Source: Phycisphaerae bacterium
Lineage (GTDB): Bacteria > Planctomycetota > Phycisphaerae > UBA1845 > Fen-1342
DNA: 64,000 bases
Direction: 5' to 3'
Assembly: GCA_028277645.1 (NCBI GenBank)
Contig: JANQFV010000072.1
Location: 62,001-126,000, forward strand
Part shown: positions 1 through 9,312 of the stretch, piece by piece
How positions within the stretch are numbered: the first letter of the stretch is position 1
Layout: every line of letters starts with the position of its first letter
The notes under the pieces: model-generated
Told to the model about the DNA's origin: nothing
The model's database searches: none
The model's input: the letters and a program-made list of their open reading frames with translations, nothing else
Made by a program: the position numbers and the translations under genes

Positions 1-143
1 GCCCCACCGCGGGTGCAGTCGAACAAGCCCGTGCAAAGCTGGCAATCGAGGGCGCCGAGTCAGTTGCCGAAACCTATGTCGAGCTCGCCGCCCGGCACGG
101 CGACGAGACGGCCTCCGGCATTCGCGAGCTGAAGTTTGCGTAG
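1..143 (+). CDS. 3' end of an unidentified gene (partial)
   Basis: An open frame enters from the left edge (first complete codon at position 3) and stops at TAG 141-143, giving about 46 residues that end in RELKFA. The composition is coding-like, an alpha-helical Ala/Glu-rich stretch, but too little is present to name a family. The next 143 bases continue in another frame with equally coding-like sequence, so this stop may be the product of a frameshift rather than the native end. Confidence 0.45.
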   Translation, partial: PTAGAVEQARAKLAIEGAESVAETYVELAARHGDETASGIRELKFA

Positions 144-286
144 ACCGCTACGCGGATCTGGCGAACGCCCTCGAGCTACAAGCCCTGCTGACCGGCAATC
201 GCGTCGATGTGCCCGACACGCTGCTCGAAGCTTATCCACGCCTCGAACGCATCGCCCGCCCGCCGGAACAACCGACGTTGTTCTAG
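144..286 (+). pseudogene. Coding-like continuation in another frame (possible frameshifted C-terminus)
   Basis: Directly after the TAG at 141-143 the -1 frame reads as a plausible protein end (DRYADLANALELQALL near its start, PPEQPTLF at its end, TAG at 284-286). It has no ATG, GTG or TTG at its beginning and no ribosome binding site, so it is not an independent gene as it stands. The simplest reading is that it was the C-terminus of the preceding gene before a small indel. There is no slippery heptamer at the junction, which argues against programmed frameshifting. The family is not recognised. Confidence 0.35.
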
Positions 287-599
287 TGCACCGGCCTTAG
301 CCGACTCTCGGTCGTTCGAACCAGATGCCTGTTTTGCGCATGTGAAGACCTGTCGGCAGAAGCAGCATAACCACCATAGAAGATTCTGGGGCATTCAAGA
401 GGATCTTATATTGATACATCCGAAATTCTGGGTACTACTCACAACAGTAGATGCACTGACTTATCGCAGTGTTTACTCAAGCGCAGTCGTCGTTGGCTGA
501 TTGACGGCATAGCGACGTTGGGGACTGTGTTACTCTCTTACCCCTCCGTGGCGCGGGGCTACAGGTGGGGTATCCAAGTCACGACAAAAGGAGTTTGTT
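287..599. other. Intergenic region, nothing recognised except a ribosome binding site
   Basis: These 313 bases hold no convincing gene. The only clear signal is the strong AAAGGAG Shine-Dalgarno sequence just before the ATG at 600. No promoter with good -35/-10 agreement was found by eye. Confidence 0.5.
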
Positions 600-2015
600 A
601 TGTGCAAGGTGCATTACGTTTTAAGTCTGTCGGTAATCTCGATCCTCATCCTGCCGCCCGTCACGCTTGGCGACTGCGGCCTCCGACTGGTCGTAGACAT
701 CATTTTCGATGAGGAGACGTGGATCGCTGAACCGGTGTTTTCGTGCGCGCAGGCATCTGCGTATTGGGCAATGACGGTTTTCTGGTGCGACGGCACCAGC
801 GGCGTTGCGGCTCATTGGTGCGGCAATGCTGATTGTTCCTCCGAAAATAGGGCAGCAGCCGGATGCACCGCACCGGACTGGGGCTCCGCGCATGACTATA
901 TCTGCGCGTCTGCAACTACGTTTCCACCTGGGAGCGGCGAGGAGATTCTCGTCGCGGGCGGCACGAGCAAGCCAGGACTCTGGGCCTGCTTGGACGACCC
1001 TTGGGTGATCTGGCCGGTCTCGTCGGGGTCGAATGCCAGCGTTGCCTACGCATTCAGTCTGGTCCCCAAACCGGGCGTGAGCGTTCCCCACGACGAGCTC
1101 CGGACGAACGCGTGGACCGCAAACATCGCGGTCTCGCTGCCAGACCCAAACAGCAGCGCAGTGCCAAACCCCAACGGTACGTTGCTCATGAACACTGGTA
1201 TAGCGCGCTTTTTTCCAGTGGTTGACAGCGGCCTGATCAGTGACATGTGGTTGATGCATGCCCAAACGTATCGACTCGCACAAAACCTCTCCTTAAACGG
1301 GGAAATCTGGGAGGGTTTCGCGACGTTAAGCGGCAGCGATGGGGTCAGCCAACTCGCGGTTGGACTTCAGGAGTTTCGCGACGACAAGTACGACGTAACG
1401 GGCTATCTGGGCCTCGACGGAAACGGCCGCTCCAACGTGAACGACGTCGTCGAGTTCGCAGCACAACTAATTGGTGACACCGATCCGAATGTCATTGGTC
1501 GTTGGGACTTCAACGGCAACGGGGCGATCGAAGGCCTCGTCGCATACGTTGACGGCCATGAAGTCGACGGCGATCAGGTCTACCTTCAGCGCGCCATCGA
1601 TTTGCAGCTTGACTCCGGAGTGTTCGGCGATCTGAACTCCGACAGCGTCGCTGACTGTCAGTGGCGGTCAGAGATCGTGGATATGTTTGGCGCGGTGCTC
1701 GGCGATCCCGAATACCGGATCGAACTCGACTACGACTTGGATGGCGATACGGACGCCGACGATCTGGATCAGTTCGTAGCAGACGCATGCCCGTGGGACC
1801 TCGGTGATGCAGACTGTAGCGGCGTAGTCGGCTTCGACGACATCAACGCGTTTCAGGCCGCGCTGATCGATGGAGAGGCCGCATACTACGCCGTGTATCC
1901 GGATTGTCGTTGGTTGAATTCCGATATGGACTGCGATGGAACGGTCGGCTTCGGCGACATCAACTACTTTGTGGATTGTATGACGTACGGACTGTGCAGT
2001 TGTCCGGCGCGCTAG
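600..2015 (+). CDS. Exported dockerin-type repeat protein
   Basis: A 471-residue protein with a typical Sec signal peptide (hydrophobic residues about 7-22, cleavage near residue 24). Residues 25-250 form an unrecognised Cys-rich extracellular region. From about residue 265 to the end there are several Asp/Asn-rich calcium-loop repeats of dockerin or EF-hand type, including LDGNGRSNVND, LDGDTDADD and the last pair VGFDDINAF and VGFGDINYF. In planctomycetes such tails occur on many exported proteins without obvious cohesins; their partner is unknown. The start is fixed by AAAGGAG about 8 bases upstream. It is the only gene on this strand in the first 13 kb and converges with the pseudopilin gene. 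The substrate or role is unknown; surface location is inferred. Confidence 0.85.
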   Translation: MCKVHYVLSLSVISILILPPVTLGDCGLRLVVDIIFDEETWIAEPVFSCAQASAYWAMTVFWCDGTSGVAAHWCGNADCSSENRAAAGCTAPDWGSAHDYICASATTFPPGSGEEILVAGGTSKPGLWACLDDPWVIWPVSSGSNASVAYAFSLVPKPGVSVPHDELRTNAWTANIAVSLPDPNSSAVPNPNGTLLMNTGIARFFPVVDSGLISDMWLMHAQTYRLAQNLSLNGEIWEGFATLSGSDGVSQLAVGLQEFRDDKYDVTGYLGLDGNGRSNVNDVVEFAAQLIGDTDPNVIGRWDFNGNGAIEGLVAYVDGHEVDGDQVYLQRAIDLQLDSGVFGDLNSDSVADCQWRSEIVDMFGAVLGDPEYRIELDYDLDGDTDADDLDQFVADACPWDLGDADCSGVVGFDDINAFQAALIDGEAAYYAVYPDCRWLNSDMDCDGTVGFGDINYFVDCMTYGLCSCPAR

Positions 2016-2064
2016 GTGGCACTCGCGATAGACCCCAGCAACGCGAACCTGCGATAACAATAGT

Positions 2065-2095
2065 GGCGGCGCCGGCTGCGGGGGCCGACGCCGCC
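2065..2095 (+). terminator. Hairpin terminator candidate between convergent genes
   Basis: GGCGGCG (2065-2071) pairs with CGCCGCC (2089-2095) and is followed by TTT. It lies 50 bases after the dockerin gene stop and before the end of the convergent pseudopilin gene. The short T-run makes it a weak intrinsic terminator. Confidence 0.45.
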
Positions 2096-2139
2096 TTTCG
2101 CGAGGCGTCAGGGAAAATCGCTATCCCAGCAATGTCTAG

Positions 2140-2877
2140 TCAAAACTTAACGCGAACGTTGTTGGGCGCAAGATCTTTGTGCATCTGTTCCTGGTCGCGA
2201 AACTCGACCTGCATATCACGGTTGATCACGTTGATCCCGCTGCGATGCGGGCCAACCAGCACATCGCCTTCCGACTTCACCAGATCACGCAGAAACGTCC
2301 CCCGCGAGATAGCCTCTTGCTGTCCATCGTTCATCGGATCACCGTCCAGCTTCATCTTAAACTTCTTCAGCACGCGCCCGTCCATGAAGCCGAAAGCCTC
2401 ATGAAGGTAATCGTCTACCGGAAGGACGAATCCATTCGGCTGATTCGCACCCGCGGGACGATACGTGTACCGAAACCGCCCACCGAATCGCGGCCAACCC
2501 ACCGTCGCTGCCGGACAGACGAAGATTTCCGCCATCTCGCCCACATATGTCGGCATCAGCACGTTAGGCAATGAAATGGGCCACTTCTCGCGATCAAACG
2601 GATTCAGTTCCTCGTCGGGCACCTCCGGGCGAGCGAATCCCGGCAACTGCGCTCCGTTGCCGTTGACCATCGGCGTCTCGACGTACGGAATGCGCCCATT
2701 CCATTCGGTCCAGTACGTGTAGATTGCCGTCCCGATTTGGTGCAGGTGCGATCCGCACACCGTCGCCCGGGCCTGCTTTTTGGCGCGTCCCAGCGCCGGC
2801 AGCAGGATTGAGATCAACACCGCGATGATTGCCACCACGACCAGCAGCTCAATCAGCGTGAACGCGTTTCTCTTCAT
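2140..2877 (-). CDS. Type II pseudopilin-like protein (prepilin N-terminal methylation domain)
   Basis: A 245-residue protein beginning MKRNAFTLIELLVVVAII, the classic prepilin peptidase site (cleavage before Phe) followed by the conserved Glu and a hydrophobic helix. The globular part ends with an HRSGINVINRD stretch that resembles the H-x9-DG region of planctomycete DUF1559-type pseudopilins, with the final Gly replaced by Met. The start at 2877 is chosen because the prepilin motif begins there and GGAG lies 8 bases upstream; longer versions would put residues before the leader. It lies 93 bases downstream of a dockerin-type exported protein on the same strand, so the two are probably co-transcribed. 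It is expected in the inner membrane or periplasm; whether it forms a filament is unknown. Confidence 0.88.
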   Translation of the reverse strand: MKRNAFTLIELLVVVAIIAVLISILLPALGRAKKQARATVCGSHLHQIGTAIYTYWTEWNGRIPYVETPMVNGNGAQLPGFARPEVPDEELNPFDREKWPISLPNVLMPTYVGEMAEIFVCPAATVGWPRFGGRFRYTYRPAGANQPNGFVLPVDDYLHEAFGFMDGRVLKKFKMKLDGDPMNDGQQEAISRGTFLRDLVKSEGDVLVGPHRSGINVINRDMQVEFRDQEQMHKDLAPNNVRVKF

Positions 2878-2970
2878 TGGCCCGTCTCCATGTCGGGACG
2901 CAAACGTACCTGCTGCCAACCCGGACGGCTCGCACCCATCGAGCCGTCCGTGGCAGTCTGCACGAAGCGC

Positions 2971-4374
2971 TTACTTTCCGGTCAGCAGAGCGACGAACGG
3001 GTTGATATCACCAAAACCCACCACGCCGTCCTGATCGACATCGTTAACACAGTTGAACGGGCAGTAGGTCGTAGCCAGATCGCTGGCCCTCCAGCCACTC
3101 TCGCCCGCGACCAGCGCGTCGACGAACGGGTTGATGTCGTCGAAGCCGATTTCGCCGTTGCAGTTCGTATCGCCCGGCTCGAAGCCGCGACAGCTTGCCG
3201 TCGCGGCAATGATCACGACGTCGTAGCACACCGTGTCGGTGAACACCGGATCGCCGCTGGCGTTGATGCCCCAGCCAACCGACTCCAGATACACGAATTG
3301 GTCCGCGGCGGCCGGCAGCAGCGGGATCACCACCTGATCGAAGTAGGCGCCGAGATCACCGCCCATATCCATCAGTGGCTGGCCACCGTTGCCGTCAAAG
3401 TTGTTAGGCGCCGCACTGATGTACGTGTAATCATCACCGCTGACATTGCCCAGAATCGTCGCCGTCGGAGCCGGAAATCCAAACGCCGTGTTGTATGACT
3501 GGCCGATGACCGCGGTGTTCACCGCCGGCCACCCGGTCGCGCCGAGCCCCTCCCCGGAGAGCACCGGGAAGTTGCCATTGGGATCGCGTTCGACGAGCCA
3601 GCCGCTGAACGCACCCAAGAACTGCATCGTGCCCAGATCGCCGGCCGTGCTCGAGGTCGGGTCCGCCGAATCTTCCCAGATCTCATAGCCGAGGTCGCTG
3701 ATCTGGTACACGGTCGACAGCGTGCCGCTCGTGCCGGTGAACGCGGCCAACGTGCCCACGCGCGTGTCAATCGTCGGGTTCGGCGACGCGCCCAGTGTTC
3801 CGTCCGGCTGGCGACCGGCGATGTTGATCAGGATGTTCGTCACATCCGGACCGACACCGGGGCCGCCCTCGTTCGTTCCCGATGCATCGATGTTGTTCAG
3901 GGTGATCGTGCCGGCCGTGAAATTGGGGTCGAGATCGATGAAGCTGTCGGTCCACGGGATGTCGACCGGGTCGTCTACTAGGTTCGGAATGAGCGCGCGA
4001 TTCGGGTCGTTCGGATCGCCGTCGAGATCGAGCAGCGGACCACCGAGAAACTCGATTCCGAGAATCGGAATCCCACCGGCAAACGGAATGGTGCCCCGGC
4101 GATAGAGCATGCTCAGCGAACCCAGGTAGTTGGCGGGATGGAGCGGTGTTCCAGTACCGGCATACGGGACTACCGGTCCGACATCCGCCGTGCCTGCGAG
4201 CCGATCGCCGTCGTACACGGCGCCGGGCGTACCGCCGGGACCGAAGATGAAGCGCTCAGCGCCGGGGTAGAGGGTTTCATCGACGCCGACCAACAAGTAG
4301 TACTCGTCGGCCAGAACAGGGCCGGCGAGCAGCGCCGCCAGCGTGAACACGATCAGGTTCGAACGAAGCGTCAT
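2971..4374 (-). CDS. Exported protein with C-terminal dockerin-like repeats
   Basis: A 467-residue protein with a Sec signal peptide (hydrophobic core in residues 8-20, Ala-Asp cleavage near 22-23). Residues 23-395 are an acidic, Gly/Asp/Thr-rich extracellular region without a recognised fold. The C-terminus has two dockerin-type calcium loops ending IGFDDINPFVDALV and VGFGDINPFVALL, very close to those of the proteins at 600 and 48270. AGGAGA lies 9 bases before the ATG. It heads a probable two-gene unit with the downstream pseudopilin. Function beyond surface display or adhesion is unknown. Confidence 0.87.
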   Translation of the reverse strand: MTLRSNLIVFTLAALLAGPVLADEYYLLVGVDETLYPGAERFIFGPGGTPGAVYDGDRLAGTADVGPVVPYAGTGTPLHPANYLGSLSMLYRRGTIPFAGGIPILGIEFLGGPLLDLDGDPNDPNRALIPNLVDDPVDIPWTDSFIDLDPNFTAGTITLNNIDASGTNEGGPGVGPDVTNILINIAGRQPDGTLGASPNPTIDTRVGTLAAFTGTSGTLSTVYQISDLGYEIWEDSADPTSSTAGDLGTMQFLGAFSGWLVERDPNGNFPVLSGEGLGATGWPAVNTAVIGQSYNTAFGFPAPTATILGNVSGDDYTYISAAPNNFDGNGGQPLMDMGGDLGAYFDQVVIPLLPAAADQFVYLESVGWGINASGDPVFTDTVCYDVVIIAATASCRGFEPGDTNCNGEIGFDDINPFVDALVAGESGWRASDLATTYCPFNCVNDVDQDGVVGFGDINPFVALLTGK

Positions 4375-4533
4375 GTCAATCTTTCTCCTCTGGTTATCTC
4401 GAATCGCGCATCCGAACAGATGCGAATCTCAGAATCCAGCTTACGCGCGTGAGTTACCGGCGCGCGATTGCAGAAGGCGTCACCGGTGTAATAGTGCAAA
4501 CGAGTCTGGGTAGTGAATACCCGGGGACGTGAA

Positions 4534-5139
4534 TCAGCGCGGCGGCGCGCGATCCGGACAGACGCGCACCAGCGCCGGCAAGAGTGGCGTGGATAGCATG
4601 ACTGCATACGCCGTTTCGACGTAGCTTCGTAGCCGCAACGCACAGCGCGCCATGGACGGCGATGAAGCGAGGCGAACTACTGCCGGCAATAATCTAGGCA
4701 GTACGCCAACCAACACCGTCGCTGCGGCGAGGACAGGCACCGCAGGCGCGGCTTCAAGCGATTCGTGCGTACAGACACGACGCAGCACGTCGCCGTGCAG
4801 CAGTACGAGTACGAGCGTCAGCGCAACCCAACTCCGGCGATCACAATGGACCCGCAGCCAGTTGGGATTCACGAGCTTGGCGGCAAAGAGCACCTGGCTG
4901 AGCGTCAGCACCAGCCAGCGAAGGGCGTGGAGTGCGTCAACCACCTCCCCGGCGAATGCTGCGGTGACCGCCAGCCAACCGGGAGTATGCCCGATCAGCA
5001 TCACCGCCCAGAACAACCGCCAGTGATTCAGTCGGTCACCGTGCCGCGCAAAGGCGCGGCGTATCGCGGATGCGCATACGCGAACGCACTTGAGCGGGGA
5101 AGAACGGTCACCGGTGACTGAACGCACCATGCGGTACAT
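4534..5139 (-). CDS. Unknown multi-pass membrane protein
   Basis: About 201 residues from the ATG at 5139 (an upstream GTG at 5178 and an ATG at 5130 are alternatives; none has a good ribosome binding site). It shows about four or five hydrophobic segments, the clearest near WRLFWAVMLIGHTPGWLAVTA, a long stretch around LRWLVLTLSQVLFAAK, VALTLVLVLLHG and VPVLAAATVLVGVLP, with Arg/Cys-rich connecting loops. No family is recognised. Codon usage looks coding and the frame is open over the whole length. It sits between the dockerin gene and another membrane protein, all on the same strand. Confidence 0.5.
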   Translation of the reverse strand: MYRMVRSVTGDRSSPLKCVRVCASAIRRAFARHGDRLNHWRLFWAVMLIGHTPGWLAVTAAFAGEVVDALHALRWLVLTLSQVLFAAKLVNPNWLRVHCDRRSWVALTLVLVLLHGDVLRRVCTHESLEAAPAVPVLAAATVLVGVLPRLLPAVVRLASSPSMARCALRLRSYVETAYAVMLSTPLLPALVRVCPDRAPPR

Positions 5140-5235
5140 GGTACTGCCGCTCTGTCGTGTTTCGCAAGGTGCTATCACAATAGAAACTCTGAAAACCGAA
5201 AGCTCCGTTGTAACGCTGGTTACCTAGTCGAGCGC

Positions 5236-6354
5236 CTACGACACGCCGCCGAATACCACGCCGCGGGAATCGGCCATCTTTGACGCAGCACGCTGTCGCA
5301 GAATCTCACGGGCAACGAGTACGCCGCTGGCACACAGTCCACCAAAAAACAACACGGCGGTCTGCGGATTCAGGATCAGCCACGGCTCTTCGAACAACCC
5401 CCACTTGGCCGAGATCTCGATCGGAGTCCACGCAACGACCGCAGTGCCGATTGCGTAGCGCAGCGTGTGGCCCCACGTGGGCCGTCGCACGGTGCGCCAC
5501 GTCAGGAACACCGCGCCGGCCAGCGAACCCACCATCACCAGGCGCGTCGCCAGACTCTGCGCGCCGAAGAGCGTCTCGTCGTACAACCAGAGCAACAGTA
5601 CATAGAACGTCCAGATGATCATGATGTACTGGAATGCCGTTCGTGGCCCGTAGTTGGTGATGTGCCCGCTCGCGAGCGGCCCGCGCATCAGCGGTACCCT
5701 CCGCCGCAGCCACAGGAACACATTGCAGCGGTTTGACTCGGCGAATGTCAGATAGACACACAGAATCAGCAGAATCCCCCAAGTGTGCTTCAGCAGCACG
5801 TACTCGCCCGCGACGCCGATCACCTGATCGCCGTGCATCGAGAGGCCCTTCGCGATCCCCAGCAATCGGCTGGCGACAACGAGACCATACTCGACCGCGC
5901 CGGTCCAGAGAAACAACCCACCCAATACGCCCAACAGAGATTGAAGTCCGTCGTCCGCGATGAAGCGCGAGAAGAGCAGGATGCAGAAACCCAGAGCCGT
6001 CAATCCCAAGGCCGCGGCCACCAGGAACGGCGAAACGGGCAGCATGTGGATCGTCGGAACCGCCGTACCGCCACCGATCGCGACAGATCCCAGTTCGCTC
6101 AGCTCCGCGTCCAACGGACCGTCGCCAAACCACCGGGCGACGATACCCATGGACTGATACTGCTCAGCGCTGACCGCAGCATCCGCAGCGTTGACGGCCA
6201 CCATGAGCAGGTGACCGGCCGCGAGCGAGGCCATTACGAAGAGCAGCGCCGCCCCCGCACGAAACACGGCGGCGTACGTGGACCATGCCGAACGACTTCG
6301 AAGTATCGGCGTCGGCGTGTCCTCGCGTCCGGTAATAACATCTTTCTTGGCCAC
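5236..6354 (-). CDS. Unknown multi-pass integral membrane protein
   Basis: About 372 residues with roughly eight transmembrane helices, for example AALLFVMASLAAGHLLMVA near the N-terminus, FLVAAALGLTALGFCILLF, and the C-terminal pair near TAVLFFGGLCASGVLV. Loops contain no recognised catalytic motif. I prefer the GTG at 6354 because GGAGG ends five bases before it; the ATG at 6366 would place that same GGAGG inside the reading frame and has no ribosome binding site of its own. A 20-base perfect AT-rich palindrome lies 33-53 bases upstream. No family assigned. Confidence 0.7.
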   Translation of the reverse strand: MAKKDVITGREDTPTPILRSRSAWSTYAAVFRAGAALLFVMASLAAGHLLMVAVNAADAAVSAEQYQSMGIVARWFGDGPLDAELSELGSVAIGGGTAVPTIHMLPVSPFLVAAALGLTALGFCILLFSRFIADDGLQSLLGVLGGLFLWTGAVEYGLVVASRLLGIAKGLSMHGDQVIGVAGEYVLLKHTWGILLILCVYLTFAESNRCNVFLWLRRRVPLMRGPLASGHITNYGPRTAFQYIMIIWTFYVLLLWLYDETLFGAQSLATRLVMVGSLAGAVFLTWRTVRRPTWGHTLRYAIGTAVVAWTPIEISAKWGLFEEPWLILNPQTAVLFFGGLCASGVLVAREILRQRAASKMADSRGVVFGGVS

Positions 6355-6387
6355 CAGAACCTCCATAGCGGAGCATTATTCATCCAT

Positions 6388-6407
6388 TTGTTTTATATAT
6401 AAAACAA
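6388..6407. promoter_or_regulatory. 20-bp perfect AT-rich palindrome (operator or promoter candidate)
   Basis: TTGTTTTATATATAAAACAA is a perfect inverted repeat with no spacer. It is strikingly AT-rich in a GC-rich genome and lies just upstream of the membrane-protein gene that starts at 6354. A near-identical palindrome (TGTTTTAATATTAAAACA) is at 49188-49205 upstream of a dockerin-protein gene. Shared core: GTTTTA-WWWW-TAAAAC. It could be a dimeric regulator site, a TATA-like promoter core, or both. Confidence 0.55.
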
Positions 6408-6500
6408 CTATCCGGACATGTCAAGTGGAATAGAAGAAACGTGATCGAATGCGAAACAACGGTCTGATCAATCCCCGTTCAATCGAGCTACGCCGGTGCC

Positions 6501-6540
6501 GCCTCGTTCGGCTCGACACGCCGTCGGGCCCGAACGAGGC
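6501..6540 (-). terminator. Hairpin downstream of clpC
   Basis: An 11-bp perfect stem, GCCTCGTTCGG (6501-6511) with CCGAACGAGGC (6530-6540), and an 18-base loop begins 21 bases past the clpC stop. No T-run follows on the minus strand, so it may act as a transcript-stabilising or Rho-assisted 3' end rather than a textbook intrinsic terminator. Confidence 0.5.
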
Positions 6541-6561
6541 AGCGCTTCACCGTGATCTGAA

Positions 6562-9087
6562 CTACGTCGTCTCCGCAGGCTCGGGCGGGGCGTCAGACTC
6601 CTGCGTGTCCTCCGGCGGAGCATCCAGCCCATGGAAGACGAACTTACGGTCTTCCGAATCCTCTTCGCCTTCGACGTCGATCTGCACGCCCGACTTGCCG
6701 GAGAACTTGTCGCGCAGAATGTCCTCGCTGAGCGGGTCCTCGATCATCGAAGAGATCGCGCGCCGCAGCGGTCGCGCGCCAAATTTCTCGTCGGTGCCCT
6801 TCTGAACCAGGAACTCCTTCGCCGCCGGGGTGATCTCCAGCGTGAGACCCTTCTCGACCAACCGCTTCTCGACCTTGCCGAGTTCGAGATCGACGATGTT
6901 CAGCAGGTCATCGTGCGTCAGCTTGTGGAAGCAAACGACCTCGTCGATGCGGTTGATGAACTCGGGCCGGAAGTTGCGCTCCAGCTCCGAAGTCAGCATT
7001 TCCTTCATCTTCTGGTAGTTGATGTCGTCGTCGCGCTTCATGAAGCCGAACGGATCCTGGCTCATGATGCGGTCGGCACCGATGTTGCTCGTCATGATCA
7101 GAATCACGTTGCGGAAGTCGACGTGCCGCCCGAACGAGTCGGTCAACCGACCTTCCTCCATGATCTGGAGCAGCATGTTGAACACATCCGGGTGCGCCTT
7201 CTCGATCTCGTCCAGCAGCACCACCGCGTACGGTCGGCGGCGGATCCGCTCAGTAAGTTGACCACCCTCTTCATAACCGACATATCCGGGAGGCGCACCG
7301 ATCAGGCGACTCACGTTGTGCTTCTCCATGTACTCCGACATGTCGATCGTGATCATGGCCTCTTCGTCGCCGAACATGAATTCGGCCAGCGTCTTGGCCA
7401 GCAGCGTCTTACCGACACCCGACGGACCCAGGAAGATGAACGAGCCCATCGGCCGGTTCGGATCCTTCAGACCGCTACGGCTGCGGCGCACACTGCGCGA
7501 TATCGCGCTGATCGCCTCGTGCTGGCTGATGACCTTCTTGTGCAGCTCGTTCTCGAGTTCGAGCAGCCGCGCGGCCTCTTCCTTCTCCAGCCGGGTCAGC
7601 GGAATGCCCGTCATCTTCGAGACCACCTCACCGATGATGTTGTCGTCGACGATGCCTTCGGTCTCCTTGGACTGGTCCTTCCACTCGCGCTGCACGTTCT
7701 CTTTCTTCATGCGCAGCGACTCAACCTTGTCACGCAGCTCCGCCGCCCGCTCGTAATCCGCGTTCTTGACGGCTTCGTCCTTCTCCGCGGTGAGCCGTTC
7801 GGTCTCGCGCTCGAGGTCGGCCAGGTCTGGCGGGATGGTCATGCTCTTGATCCGCACTCGCGCACCGGCCTCGTCGATCACGTCGATGGCCTTGTCGGGC
7901 AGCACGCGGCCGGTGATGTAGCGGTGCGAGAGCTCAGCCGCCGCATTCAACGCATCGGTCGTGATCTGTACGCGGTGGTGGGCCTCGTAGCGGTCGCGCA
8001 GACCCTTGAGAATCTCCAGCGTGTGCTCGAGCGAGGGCTCGTCCACGTGGATCGGCTGGAAACGCCGGGCCAGGGCCGCGTCCTTCTCGATGTATTTGCG
8101 GAACTCGTCGAACGTGGTAGCGCCGATGCACTGAATCTCGCCGCGCGACAGCGCCGGCTTCAGCACGTTGGACGCGTCAATCGCGCCTTCCGCGCCGCCG
8201 GCCCCGACCAGCGTGTGCAACTCGTCGATGAACAGAATGACGTTCCGCGCCCGGCGGACCTCGTTCATCACGGCCTTGATGCGCTCTTCGAATTGACCGC
8301 GGTACTTCGTACCCGCCACCATCATCGCCAGATCGAGAATCACGATCCGCCGATCGTGCAGCAGCTCCGGCACCTGATGGCTGATGATTTTCTGCGCAAG
8401 GCCTTCAACGATAGCCGTCTTGCCAACGCCCGCCTCACCCAGCAGCACCGGGTTGTTCTTCATCCGGCGACACAGCACGGTGATGACGCGCTCGATCTCG
8501 TTCGCCCGACCGATCACCGGATCCAGCTTGCCTTCGCGCGCCAGGTCGGTCAGGTCGCGCCCGAACGAATCCAGCGCCGGCGTCTTGCTCTTGCCCTTCT
8601 TCGGCACGTCGCCGGCGGGCGCCATCGACGTCGCCTCTTCCGGCTCGACACCCGCGCCAAGCAGATTCAGCACCTCTTCGCGCACGTCGTCGAGCTTAAG
8701 CCCCAGATTCATCAACACCTGAGCCGCGACGCCGTCCTGCTCGCGCAGCAGGCCCAGCAGCAGGTGCTCGGTGCCGACGTAGTTGTGGTTCAAGTTACGC
8801 GCTTCCTCGATCGCGTATTCGATCACGCGTTTGGCCCGCGGCGTCTGCGGCAGCTTGCCCATGGTGACCATCTCGGGGCCGCTCTTGACGAGCTTCTCGA
8901 CCTCGATCCGCACCTTGCGCAGATCGACACCGAGGTTCTTCAGTACGTTCGCACCGACGCCAGAGCCCTCTTTGACCAGCCCGAGCAGAATGTGCTCCGT
9001 CCCAATGTACTCGTGGTTGAAGCGCTGGGCCTCCTGGTTCGCCAGAGCCATCACCTTCCGTGCGCGATCCGTAAATCGTTCGAACAT
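6562..9087 (-). CDS. clpC: ClpC-type AAA+ unfoldase (Clp protease ATPase subunit)
   Basis: An 841-residue Hsp100 protein with the complete ClpC layout: two Clp-N repeats (residues about 1-145), first AAA+ domain with Walker A GEAGVGKT at 217-224 and Walker B ending FIDE near 299, a middle region with a UVR-like segment (about 436-462), and second AAA+ domain with Walker A GPSGVGKT at 554-561 and Walker B LLDE near 622. It unfolds substrates for the ClpP peptidase in the cytosol. The short M-domain and UVR-like segment favour ClpC over ClpA or ClpB. The D2 loop contains GFM, plausibly the ClpP-docking loop. It is monocistronic by appearance: a promoter-like sequence about 100 bases upstream and a strong hairpin after the stop. 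Confidence 0.97.
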   Translation of the reverse strand: MFERFTDRARKVMALANQEAQRFNHEYIGTEHILLGLVKEGSGVGANVLKNLGVDLRKVRIEVEKLVKSGPEMVTMGKLPQTPRAKRVIEYAIEEARNLNHNYVGTEHLLLGLLREQDGVAAQVLMNLGLKLDDVREEVLNLLGAGVEPEEATSMAPAGDVPKKGKSKTPALDSFGRDLTDLAREGKLDPVIGRANEIERVITVLCRRMKNNPVLLGEAGVGKTAIVEGLAQKIISHQVPELLHDRRIVILDLAMMVAGTKYRGQFEERIKAVMNEVRRARNVILFIDELHTLVGAGGAEGAIDASNVLKPALSRGEIQCIGATTFDEFRKYIEKDAALARRFQPIHVDEPSLEHTLEILKGLRDRYEAHHRVQITTDALNAAAELSHRYITGRVLPDKAIDVIDEAGARVRIKSMTIPPDLADLERETERLTAEKDEAVKNADYERAAELRDKVESLRMKKENVQREWKDQSKETEGIVDDNIIGEVVSKMTGIPLTRLEKEEAARLLELENELHKKVISQHEAISAISRSVRRSRSGLKDPNRPMGSFIFLGPSGVGKTLLAKTLAEFMFGDEEAMITIDMSEYMEKHNVSRLIGAPPGYVGYEEGGQLTERIRRRPYAVVLLDEIEKAHPDVFNMLLQIMEEGRLTDSFGRHVDFRNVILIMTSNIGADRIMSQDPFGFMKRDDDINYQKMKEMLTSELERNFRPEFINRIDEVVCFHKLTHDDLLNIVDLELGKVEKRLVEKGLTLEITPAAKEFLVQKGTDEKFGARPLRRAISSMIEDPLSEDILRDKFSGKSGVQIDVEGEEDSEDRKFVFHGLDAPPEDTQESDAPPEPAETT

Positions 9088-9186
9088 GCGTTCCTGTCTC
9101 CATGGCGGGCTTTCAGGCCGTCGCTAGCGAATCCGGCCGCAACTTCACATCGCAAGCAGGATTACAGGACGGTATCCGCCGGGCTG

Positions 9187-9215
9187 ATTGTATGCGGCGC
9201 TATGAGGGCCAGCAA
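9187..9215 (-). promoter_or_regulatory. Putative sigma-70-type promoter of clpC
   Basis: On the minus strand TTGCTG (9215-9210) and TACAAT (9192-9187) are separated by 17 bases. The -10 matches the consensus at five of six positions, the -35 at three of six. Transcription would start near 9180, leaving an untranslated leader of about 90 bases before clpC. Confidence 0.35.
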
Positions 9216-9312
9216 CAAACGGTGCCTCACCACCGTTGTATCGACTCCTACCGGCGATTTCACCACTGCCGGGAGCGAACAACCGTATGTGTAATCAGAC
9301 AGGGCCCGACGC

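Noticed and set aside
2971..4374. Cellulosome-type interpretation of the dockerin-like tails
   Set aside because: No cohesin or scaffoldin is present in the window; in planctomycetes such tails are common on diverse exported proteins.
6631..9294. An 887-codon open frame antisense to clpC
   Set aside because: It lies exactly opposite clpC, has no family features and a Leu/Arg/Asp/His-rich composition typical of the complement of GC-rich genes.
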